Source: an uncultured Bacteroides sp. (GTDB taxonomy: Bacteria; Bacteroidota; Bacteroidia; Bacteroidales; Bacteroidaceae). From it: a DNA stretch of 39,175 nt. The stretch spans positions 1 through 39,175 of the forward strand of contig URCM01000017.1 of the NCBI GenBank assembly GCA_900546355.1, read 5' to 3'. Below the pieces are notes generated by a model. It worked only from the letters and a program-made list of their open reading frames with translations, did no database searches and had not been told where the DNA came from. The position numbers and the translations under genes are program-made. Position 1 is the first letter of the stretch. Each line of letters opens with the position of its first letter. Below are positions 33,183-39,175 of the stretch, in pieces.

Positions 33183-34991
33183 ATGAGTGAATCATCTTAT
33201 CTGTCTACGCTGATTGGCAAGCAGGCGGCGAAATACGGCGACCGTGCTGCATTGAAATACCGCGACTATAAACGGGGAGCCTGGATACCGGTTTCGTGGA
33301 ACCGGTTTGCAGGAAAGGTGAAAAATGTATCCCGCGCCCTGATTGCCTCAGGAGTGCAGGTACAGGAAAATATCGGAGTGTTTTCGCAAAATATGCCCGA
33401 ATGCCTGTATACCGACTTTGGAGCGTTCGCTTGCCGGGTAGTCACTATCCCGCTGTATGCCACCAGTTCCGAGTCGCAAGTGCATTACATCGTAGAAGAC
33501 GCCGCTATCCGCTATCTGTTCGTGGGCGAGCAATATCAATATGATGTGGCATACCGGGTGCAGCAGCTTTGCAAGACCTTGAAGCGAATCATTATTTTCA
33601 GTCCCGATGTCGTGCGTGCACAGGAAGACACCCATTCTATCTATTACAGCGAATTTCTGCAATCGGGCGACGACGGTACGCTTCAGGCGGAAGTAGACCG
33701 ACGCACTTCGGAGTCGGGGCCGGACGACCTTGCCAATATCCTCTATACTTCAGGAACCACCGGAGAATCGAAAGGAGTGATGCTGCATCACTCTTGCTAC
33801 GAGGCGGCATTCCGTGCGCACGACAAAGTATTGTTGACCTTGACCGACCGCGATGTGGTGATGAATTTCCTGCCTTTTACCCATGTTTTCGAACGGGCAT
33901 GGTCGTATTATTGCCTTACCAAGGGATGCCTGTTGTGTATCAATCTGTATCCGCAAGATATCCAGATGACAGTCCGTGAAATCCGTCCTACGGCAATGTG
34001 CAGTGTGCCACGCTTTTGGGAAAAGGTGTATGCCGGTGTCCACGAAAAGATAAACGAAGCTACCGGGCTGAAGAAAAGCCTCATGCTGGATGCACTGCAG
34101 ACGGGATACGAACACAATATCGTATACCTGATGAACCATAAGACTCCGCCGTTGTTGCTGCACTTGAAATATAAGTTTTATGAACGTACGGTTTACAGTT
34201 TGCTGAAAAAGGCCATCGGCATCGAACGGGGCAATTTCTTCCCTACAGCCGGGGCGGCGGTGCCGAAGCAGATAGAAGAGTTCGTTCATTCGGTAGGTAT
34301 CAACATGGTGGTAGGATACGGACTGACCGAAACCACCGCTACGGTTTCATTAGGATGGACAGACGACTACCGGACAGGAACGGTAGGACACATCTTGCCC
34401 GGACTGGAGATTAAGTTCAGCGAAAAAGGGGAAATCTTGCTTCGGGGTGAAACGGTGACAAGAGGCTATTATAAAAAGGAGGCATTGACCCACGAACTGA
34501 TAACCGGGGACGGATGGTTCCACACAGGAGACGCCGGCTATATGAAAGACGGTTTCCTCTACCTTACCGACCGGATAAAAGACCTTTTCAAGACTTCGAA
34601 CGGGAAATACATCGCTCCGCAGGCTATTGAAACCAAACTGGTGGTAGACCGGTACATCGACCAGGTGTCTATCATAGCTGACCAGCGCAAGTTTGTCTCG
34701 GCATTGATTGTACCCGAATACCGGCAGGTAGAAAAATACGCCCACGAGCATCACATCGCCTATACCGACCGGGCGGACTTGCTGAAAAAACCGGAAATAA
34801 TCACACTCTTCCAAATGCGTATCGACACCCTGCAGCAAGAGTTTGCCCATTACGAACAAATCAAGAAGTTCACTTTATTACCCGAACCGTTCAGCATGGA
34901 GAAAGGCGAACTGACCAATACCTTGAAAATAAGACGGGCTGTCCTGATGAAGAATTATGCGGCGGAAATCGAGAAAATGTACGAGGAGTAG
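33183..34991 (+). CDS. Long-chain acyl-CoA synthetase (AMP-forming)
   Basis: From M-S-E-S-S-Y (33183) the protein has 602 residues. It activates fatty acids to acyl-AMP and then acyl-CoA in the cytoplasm or at the inner membrane. The AMP-binding P-loop Y-T-S-G-T-T-G-E-S-K-G is at 188-198; V-G-Y-G-L-T-E-T-T-A-T-V-S follows in the middle; G-W-F-H-T-G-D-A-G and L-T-D-R-I-K-D-L-F-K-T-S-N-G-K-Y-I-A-P form the hinge and C-terminal domain of the FadD/long-chain type. The 29-residue extension of the longer frame is untypical and covers the promoter, so it is left out. Transcribed alone, divergent from the kinase gene. Confidence 0.93.
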   Translation: MSESSYLSTLIGKQAAKYGDRAALKYRDYKRGAWIPVSWNRFAGKVKNVSRALIASGVQVQENIGVFSQNMPECLYTDFGAFACRVVTIPLYATSSESQVHYIVEDAAIRYLFVGEQYQYDVAYRVQQLCKTLKRIIIFSPDVVRAQEDTHSIYYSEFLQSGDDGTLQAEVDRRTSESGPDDLANILYTSGTTGESKGVMLHHSCYEAAFRAHDKVLLTLTDRDVVMNFLPFTHVFERAWSYYCLTKGCLLCINLYPQDIQMTVREIRPTAMCSVPRFWEKVYAGVHEKINEATGLKKSLMLDALQTGYEHNIVYLMNHKTPPLLLHLKYKFYERTVYSLLKKAIGIERGNFFPTAGAAVPKQIEEFVHSVGINMVVGYGLTETTATVSLGWTDDYRTGTVGHILPGLEIKFSEKGEILLRGETVTRGYYKKEALTHELITGDGWFHTGDAGYMKDGFLYLTDRIKDLFKTSNGKYIAPQAIETKLVVDRYIDQVSIIADQRKFVSALIVPEYRQVEKYAHEHHIAYTDRADLLKKPEIITLFQMRIDTLQQEFAHYEQIKKFTLLPEPFSMEKGELTNTLKIRRAVLMKNYAAEIEKMYEE

Positions 34992-35075
34992 GCAAGCTAT
35001 CTACCGGACGCTAAAGCGCACAAGGGTGAGACCCTGTCCTATAAGCCCAAACGGTAAAATAATGTGAACCTAATT

Positions 35076-35105
35076 TTTGCGCTAACACAAAAATGGCTAA
35101 CTTTG
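35076..35105 (+). promoter_or_regulatory. Promoter of prfB
   Basis: TTTG (35076-35079), 18 bases, TAACTTTG (35098-35105). Both boxes match the Bacteroides consensus; the start codon follows 26 bases after the -7 box. Confidence 0.75.
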
Positions 35106-35131
35106 CAATTTGAATAACGAGAAGTAGATTT

Positions 35132-36247
35132 ATGATAACAACAGACCAATTAAAAGACATCAAGGAGCGCACGGAAGCGCTTTACCGCTATTTGGACATT
35201 GAGAACAAGAAGATGCAAGTGGAGGAAGAACAACTGCGCACGCAGGCTCCGGGATTTTGGGACGATGCCAAGAAAGCGGAAGCCCAGATGAAGAAAGTCA
35301 AGGCGTTGCAAGGATGGATTGACGGATACAACGAGGTCAAAACCTTGGCAGACGAACTGGAACTGTCTTTCGATTTCTACAAAGACGAGTTGGTGACGGA
35401 AGCGGAAGTAGATGAAGCCTACGCCAAGGCACTGAAAACCATAGAAGAACTGGAACTGAAAAATATGCTGCGCTCCGAAGCCGACCAGATGGATTGTGTA
35501 TTGAAAATCAATTCGGGTGCCGGAGGTACCGAAAGCCAAGACTGGGCATCGATGCTGATGCGTATGTATATGCGGTGGGCAGAAAGCCACGGATATAAGT
35601 TATCGGTAGCCAACCTGCAGGAAGGCGATGAGGCAGGCATCAAGACCGTGACGATGAACATCGAAGGAGCTTACGCTTACGGATATTTGAAAGGAGAAAA
35701 CGGCGTGCACCGTTTGGTGCGCGTATCGCCCTACAACGCGCAAGGCAAGCGTATGACGTCGTTTGCCTCGGTATTTGTCACTCCGTTGGTCGACGACTCC
35801 ATCGAAGTGACGGTAGAACCGGCACGCTTGTCGTGGGATACATTCCGAAGCGGAGGAGCAGGCGGGCAGAATGTCAACAAGGTAGAATCGGGCGTACGCT
35901 TGCGTTATCAATACAAAGACCCTTATACGGGCGAAGAGGAAGAAATCCTGATTGAAAATACCGAGACACGCGACCAGCCCAAGAATAAGGAGAACGCCAT
36001 GCGCCAGTTGCGCTCTATTCTGTACGACAAAGAATTGCAACACCGCATGGAAGAACAGGCAAAGGTAGAGGCTGGCAAGAAAAAAATCGAGTGGGGCTCG
36101 CAGATACGCAGTTACGTATTCGATGACCGCCGCGTGAAAGACCATCGCACCAACTATCAGACATCCGACGTAAACGGAGTGATGGACGGAAAAATAGACG
36201 GGTTCATCAAAGCCTATCTGATGGAATTCTCGGACAGCGAAGCGTAA
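35132..36247 (+). CDS. prfB: Peptide chain release factor 2, no programmed frameshift
   Basis: The 371-residue protein ends translation at UGA and UAA. The G-G-Q hydrolysis motif is at 244-246 in R-S-G-G-A-G-G-Q-N-V-N-K. The stop-codon reading tripeptide is S-P-Y (199-201) in V-R-V-S-P-Y-N-A-Q-G-K-R, where E. coli RF2 has S-P-F. The frame runs without interruption: at the usual frameshift site (codons 20-22) the DNA reads tat ttg gac instead of tat ctt tga c, so autoregulation by +1 frameshifting is absent here. Own promoter; the small membrane protein gene follows after 153 bases. Confidence 0.97.
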   Translation: MITTDQLKDIKERTEALYRYLDIENKKMQVEEEQLRTQAPGFWDDAKKAEAQMKKVKALQGWIDGYNEVKTLADELELSFDFYKDELVTEAEVDEAYAKALKTIEELELKNMLRSEADQMDCVLKINSGAGGTESQDWASMLMRMYMRWAESHGYKLSVANLQEGDEAGIKTVTMNIEGAYAYGYLKGENGVHRLVRVSPYNAQGKRMTSFASVFVTPLVDDSIEVTVEPARLSWDTFRSGGAGGQNVNKVESGVRLRYQYKDPYTGEEEEILIENTETRDQPKNKENAMRQLRSILYDKELQHRMEEQAKVEAGKKKIEWGSQIRSYVFDDRRVKDHRTNYQTSDVNGVMDGKIDGFIKAYLMEFSDSEA

Positions 36248-36400
36248 GAAACTTCTCTTTTCATGGCACACCGATGACACCCATCAAGGCTTTGCACTGA
36301 CCCCGGAATATAAAAAACCGGTGTTCATCCTGTATAATCCGTGTTATCTGTGTGCCCATGACATAAACAGCAGCTTTAAACAAATTTAAATATAATCACT

Positions 36401-36532
36401 ATGAGAACAAGAAAAAACAAACCGGAACACAGCCGTCAGGAAGAAGAAAAAGCCAACCAGCTGGTCAAGTACATGTGTGTCGTATTAGTGCTTTTGGCCA
36501 TTATCATGATAGTGGCTTTCTCTATTGTGTAA
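36401..36532 (+). CDS. 43-residue single-pass membrane protein
   Basis: An ATG at 36401 opens a frame of 43 codons ending in TAA. The first 20 residues are charged (M-R-T-R-K-N-K-P-E-H-S-R-Q-E-E-E-K), and about 24-43 form one hydrophobic helix (Y-M-C-V-V-L-V-L-L-A-I-I-M-I-V-A-F-S-I-V), an inner-membrane anchor with the N-terminus probably inside. The next gene, a CYTH protein, starts 12 bases later, so the two are likely co-translated. No family recognised. Confidence 0.7.
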   Translation: MRTRKNKPEHSRQEEEKANQLVKYMCVVLVLLAIIMIVAFSIV

Positions 36533-36544
36533 ACCTGTCGGGAT

Positions 36545-37027
36545 ATGGCGCAAGAAATCGAACGGAAATTTTTGGTAAAGGATGATTCTTACCGGCGGTT
36601 GGCTTACCGGAAGAGTCGTGTCGAGCAAGGTTATATCTGTAGCGAACGGGGCAGGACTGTCCGCGTCCGTATCCGTGACGGAAAAGGATACCTTACAATC
36701 AAAGGACCTTCCAATGCGTCGGGCACGAGCCGCTATGAATGGGAGCATGAAATCCCGTTAAGCGATGCAAAAGAACTGATGAAACTGTGCGAGCCGGGAC
36801 GCATTGAAAAGGTACGCTATCTGGTAGACTATGCCGGCCATGTTTTCGAAGTAGACGAATTTTACGGAGAAAACGAAGGCTTGGTTGTAGCGGAAGTAGA
36901 ACTCCGCTCGGAAACGGAACCGGTAGAGTTTCCTGCTTTTATCGGCAAAGAGGTAACCGGCGAAACCCGATATTACAATTCTTTCCTGATGAAGCGCCCT
37001 TATACCACATGGGAAAAGCTTCTCTGA
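36545..37027 (+). CDS. CYTH-domain protein, inorganic triphosphatase-like
   Basis: The 160-residue protein starts with the CYTH signature E-I-E-R-K-F-L-V (4-11), followed by R-T-V-R-V-R-I-R, Y-L-T-I-K-G, K-V-R-Y and V-A-E-V-E-L, the alternating Glu/Arg/Lys pattern that lines the triphosphate tunnel. Bacterial members hydrolyse inorganic triphosphate or other triphosphates with metal; a few are class IV adenylate cyclases. The short single-domain form favours triphosphatase, not proven. Likely in one transcript with the 43-residue membrane protein before it. Confidence 0.92.
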   Translation: MAQEIERKFLVKDDSYRRLAYRKSRVEQGYICSERGRTVRVRIRDGKGYLTIKGPSNASGTSRYEWEHEIPLSDAKELMKLCEPGRIEKVRYLVDYAGHVFEVDEFYGENEGLVVAEVELRSETEPVEFPAFIGKEVTGETRYYNSFLMKRPYTTWEKLL

Positions 37028-37091
37028 ATATGAATTCCGCATTTTACCAATAACCTTACTCCCTTACAAATGAAACGATGCTTCAACCACG

Positions 37092-37150
37092 ATAGAAGCA
37101 AGGATAAATGGCTAAGTATCCAATAATACTTGGCCATAGAAGCAAGGATA
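37092..37150. repeat. 15-bp direct repeat flanking a hairpin
   Basis: ATAGAAGCAAGGATA occurs at 37092-37106 and 37136-37150. The 29 bases between them contain the stem ATGGC(T)AAGTAT/ATACTTGGCCAT with one mismatch. Confidence 0.65.
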
Positions 37151-37211
37151 CTTGAAGGCGGAAGTTTATGCTTCTTATTCCCTATTGGGAGAATTGAGGA
37201 TATTCATAATC

Positions 37212-37262
37212 AAGAATGAAGAATCTGGCTCACCGTATGCAGGTTCTTCATTCTTCTTTTTT
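37212..37262 (+). terminator. Intrinsic terminator after the CYTH gene
   Basis: AAGAATGAAGAATCTG (37212-37227) pairs with CAGGTTCTTCATTCTT (37240-37255): 16 bp including one T-G pair, 12-nt loop, then C and six T. It closes the transcript from the CYTH gene and separates it from the sigma factor. Confidence 0.85.
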
Positions 37263-37270
37263 CCTGTAAA

Positions 37271-37318
37271 CTGACAAAAAAGGGGGTAAAAACTATCAGT
37301 TGATAGCTGACAGGGGGT
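37271..37318. promoter_or_regulatory. Dyad with repeated flanks upstream of the ECF sigma gene
   Basis: CTGACA...AGGGGGT occurs twice, at 37271-37287 and 37307-37318, on both sides of CTATCA-GT-TGATAG (37293-37306). A weak -7-like TAATATTG lies at 37360-37367, 52 bases before the ATG at 37419. The layout suggests an operator, possibly for autoregulation. Confidence 0.45.
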
Positions 37319-37418
37319 GGAATAACTGATTTTAGGGCATGTCCGAGCTGTTTTAAGGGTAATATTGCAGTGTCGAATGACAAACGACGCAGAATATTAA
37401 CCCCAAAAACAGAACCAA

Positions 37419-37925
37419 ATGAGAACAGCCGACTTTGCTCAGAACCTGCTGAGCGTTCAAACCGAATTACACCACTTTGCTTATAAGCTCACGGCTGACC
37501 GCGAAGACGCGGACGACTTGTTACAAGAAACATCGCTTAAAGCACTGGACAACGAAGACAAGTATACCGCAGAAACAAACTTTAAGGGATGGATATATAC
37601 CATCATGCGCAATATCTTTATTAATAATTACCGCAAATCTGTACGCGACCAGACTTACGTAGACCAAACCGATACCCAGTTCTTCCTGAACCAGCGGGAG
37701 TACGGCATCGAGACCGACTCTGTCGAAAACGGGTACGACCTGAAAGAAATGCATCTCATCGTCAATGCCCTTCCCAAAGAATACCGCATCCCCTTCATGA
37801 TGTATGTATCGGGCTTTAAATACCGTGAGATAGCCGACCGGCTGGATTTGCCTTTGGGCACCGTAAAAAGCCGCATTCATTTCACCCGCCGCCGGTTACA
37901 GGAGGAGCTGAAGGACTTTCGGTAA
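37419..37925 (+). CDS. ECF-type RNA polymerase sigma factor
   Basis: The 168-residue protein has sigma region 2 (about 10-75, with D-R-E-D-A-D-D-L-L-Q-E-T and G-W-I-Y-T-I-M-R-N-I-F-I-N-N-Y-R) and region 4 (about 110-165, with L-P-K-E-Y-R, Y-R-E-I-A-D-R-L-D-L-P-L-G-T-V-K-S-R-I and R-R-R-L). It would direct RNA polymerase to envelope-stress or oxidative-stress promoters; the length and sequence resemble the small EcfO-like sigma factors of Bacteroides. Those usually come with an anti-sigma gene directly downstream; here 517 bases without an anti-sigma ORF follow. How it is held inactive is not visible. Confidence 0.93.
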   Translation: MRTADFAQNLLSVQTELHHFAYKLTADREDADDLLQETSLKALDNEDKYTAETNFKGWIYTIMRNIFINNYRKSVRDQTYVDQTDTQFFLNQREYGIETDSVENGYDLKEMHLIVNALPKEYRIPFMMYVSGFKYREIADRLDLPLGTVKSRIHFTRRRLQEELKDFR

Positions 37926-38007
37926 GCCTAAGGCATACTGACGATACAACGGGATACAGTGCACCACAAAAGGAGATTAAATCAATACCGCATTTTACGA
38001 CAGAACT

Positions 38008-38075
38008 TGTAGAGGCAGGGTTAAGCCGTCTGCATACGTCCGTGCGGATGTTTCCAGACAACCCCTGCCACTACA
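38008..38075. repeat. GC-rich hairpin element, copy 3
   Basis: TGTAGAGGCAGGG (38008-38020) pairs with CCCTGCCACTACA (38063-38075) with one mismatch. It is the same type as 13903-13973 and, less closely, 10193-10226. It lies 83 bases after the sigma factor stop. Confidence 0.65.
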
Positions 38076-38238
38076 GTGCCGATTGTTGGCATTCATAAAT
38101 TAAAAAAATCTTGTGCCCCTGTAATCCTTATATTTAAACATCTGCAAAAATGCACAATAATATATTTTGCGTGAAGTATCAAGGATGGTAGGTTAAGGAT
38201 TTTCTACTCCGTCAAAACGGTTTTGCCTATAGGTAATA

Positions 38239-38322
38239 TCAGCAGCAAAGGTAATAAACCACAATAGCTGTGCTTAGGCAGACAAGTAAGATAACAAAGG
38301 CTTTCTGGATGTTGGCTCCCAT
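38239..38322 (-). CDS. Possible 27-residue hydrophobic peptide
   Basis: An ATG at 38322 opens 27 codons ending in TGA. The first seven residues are M-G-A-N-I-Q-K; the rest is one hydrophobic helix ending in Y-Y-L-C-C. It is too short to judge from composition alone, and no promoter or ribosome site is clear. It could be a small membrane peptide of the type-I-toxin kind or a chance frame. Confidence 0.25.
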   Translation of the reverse strand: MGANIQKAFVILLVCLSTAIVVYYLCC

Positions 38323-38442
38323 GAAACAACTGATTTAATAAAGGCGTTAAGGCCAATAATGCTTTTCTTGTTCTCTTTTAAACGAAAGTAAAAACACAAG
38401 TAACGCAGTACAATGTATACATAATTGATTGATGATATTTGC

Positions 38443-38928
38443 CTAATTCATCAGGCAAAGTCTCCATCCACCTAAATAATTAACAGGATTAAAACAAATG
38501 TTTGTCTGTATTGGTGCTGTAGAGCCTGTTCCCTTTAATGTAATCGAACACTTCACTTCATTTTTAAGTGCTGACTCAAATTTTAAATTGCTGATATAAA
38601 ACTGCGTGAAAGAAATCTGCTTTAACATTGTTTTCACTTGATTCATTTCGTTGTTATCTAATAATTGAGGCTCATCCCATTGATCTTCAGGACTGAGCTT
38701 GTAAAGCATGGCTGCCGCTTCTGCATATTGTTCCTGTTGGGCCAATTGCATGAATTTTGTTACCAACTCTGTAACAGCAACCGTGTCTTCTTTCACCAAA
38801 CCATCTGCAAAGTTTTTATAAGGGTCTTCTATCGGTTCAGGCGAATCTTGATGTTTAGAAGTTGACTGACAACTTATACATATCAAAAACAAAAAAAATA
38901 ATGCTACGATGTAAACAGCTGGTTTCAT
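38443..38928 (-). CDS. Small lipoprotein of unknown function
   Basis: The 161-residue protein has a clear lipobox (L-I-C-I-S-C at 15-20). After a polar tether, residues about 40-85 form helices with A-Q-Q-E-Q-Y-A-E-A-A-A-M-L-Y and 100-161 a beta-rich part (I-S-N-L-K-F-E, K-C-S-I-T-L-K-G). The layout resembles small DUF4878-like or NTF2-like lipoproteins, but no family is secured. It lies next to the repeat block at the window end and is transcribed towards the sigma factor gene. Confidence 0.75.
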   Translation of the reverse strand: MKPAVYIVALFFLFLICISCQSTSKHQDSPEPIEDPYKNFADGLVKEDTVAVTELVTKFMQLAQQEQYAEAAAMLYKLSPEDQWDEPQLLDNNEMNQVKTMLKQISFTQFYISNLKFESALKNEVKCSITLKGTGSTAPIQTNICFNPVNYLGGWRLCLMN

Positions 38929-38949
38929 ATGTTTTTTCTTTTAGCTAAA

Positions 38950-39095
38950 AGCCTGTTTTAAATTTTGCCCAGGCTTATTTAAAGAATTGTTTTCGAAAAT
39001 GTTTTTCTGATTTTATGAGGGAAAATAAAAACCGGGAAAACAGACTCAAAATAACCGGGTATGTATACCTTCACTGGAAAATTCAACAGACCCTA
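38950..39095 (+). repeat. Dispersed extragenic repeat, copy B
   Basis: Aligns with 2988-3160 from AGCCTGTT to TGGAAAAT. It begins 21 bases upstream of the lipoprotein start and overlaps the perfect palindrome TTTTAGCTAAAA (38939-38950). It is followed at once by a second partial copy in the same orientation. Confidence 0.8.
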
Positions 39096-39175
39096 AGAAG
39101 CTGTTTTGAATTTATCGTGCGATGATTTGGGATGAGTTTTTGAGGCGTTTTCGCTTCTGTGATGAGGAAGATAGC
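39096..39175 (+). repeat. Dispersed extragenic repeat, partial copy C
   Basis: Bases 39096-39146 are the exact reverse complement of 2-52. The rest (GAGGAAGATAGC at the end) resembles the middle of copy A (GAGGAAGGTAGC). The copy runs off the window end. Confidence 0.8.

Larger units (their letters stand above)
37028..37418. other. Intergenic region between the CYTH and sigma factor genes
   Basis: It holds a direct repeat around a hairpin (37092-37150), a strong terminator (37212-37262) and a dyad with repeated flanks (37271-37318) in front of the sigma factor. No gene is supported. Confidence 0.7.
37926..38442. other. Intergenic region after the sigma factor
   Basis: It holds a GC-rich hairpin (38008-38075), and on the minus strand a 27-codon hydrophobic ORF (38239-38322). 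No anti-sigma-like or other gene is supported. Confidence 0.65.

Noticed and set aside
35013..35040. Small hairpins after the acyl-CoA synthetase gene (AGGGT-GAG-ACCCT)
   Set aside because: The stem has only five base pairs and no T-tract, so it is not called a terminator.
35600..36280. 226-codon minus-strand frame
   Set aside because: Shadow of prfB.
36290..36360. Low-complexity stretch with atccgtgttatctgtgtgcc before the small membrane gene
   Set aside because: It resembles the stretch behind the HipB relic (1690-1740) but too loosely to call a repeat family from two pieces.
1..39175. Insertion sequence or prophage bounded by the terminal inverted repeat
   Set aside because: No transposase, integrase or phage gene lies inside; the repeat has other copies in the window, and the contents are ordinary chromosomal genes.

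Overview
The window reads as chromosomal DNA of a gut-type Bacteroidales (Bacteroides/Phocaeicola/Prevotella-like). Evidence: three SusC/SusD outer-membrane pairs, many Bacteroidota-type lipoproteins (short signal, Cys, then often acidic residues), -7 boxes of the form TAnnTTTG, and an 'M-x-T-x-x-Q' type release factor 2 gene read without a frameshift. No rRNA, tRNA, CRISPR array, transposase or phage gene was seen.

Layout. 1-3394: a periplasmic protein with two TonB-C-like domains, a truncated orphan HipB-type regulator, a PG_1098-type methyltransferase, and a copy of a dispersed extragenic repeat. 3395-10035 (+): a SusC, a SusD of the SusD-like_2 type, and a fused PI-PLC/GDPD-like phosphodiesterase plus PhoA-type alkaline phosphatase; I read this as an outer-membrane capture system for phosphodiester substrates. 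10036-10251: convergent intergenic with a 22-bp-period palindrome array. 10252-27031 (-): a xylan utilisation locus in the order xusA-xusB-xusC-xusD-xusE-GH10 xylanase (GH10 split by two CBM-like inserts), a strong terminator, then a beta-propeller lipoprotein and a GH5 endo-enzyme. Its promoter (27336-27367), a perfect 9-bp inverted repeat just upstream of it (27395-27424) and a leader of about 300 nt can be seen; the expected hybrid two-component regulator is not in the window.

27653-33005 (-): SufE, an M28/glutaminyl-cyclase-like lipoprotein, an M20 ArgE-like deacylase, a GH109-like Gfo/Idh/MocA lipoprotein and an APH-fold sugar kinase. 33183-37925 (+): long-chain acyl-CoA synthetase, prfB, a 43-residue membrane protein, a CYTH protein and an ECF sigma factor without a visible anti-sigma gene. 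37926-39175: repeats, a small lipoprotein on the minus strand and a possible 27-residue hydrophobic peptide.

The two ends of the window carry the same repeat in opposite orientation (51 of 51 bases identical), so the window may be a contig broken at repeats. How the parts work together: in the xylan locus, surface GH10 and GH5 lipoproteins would cut xylan, XusE and the two SusD proteins would bind the fragments, and the two SusC channels would import them with TonB. In the first locus the secreted bifunctional enzyme would cut a diester and then the monoester, giving free phosphate and a headgroup alcohol. The least described system here is that second one.
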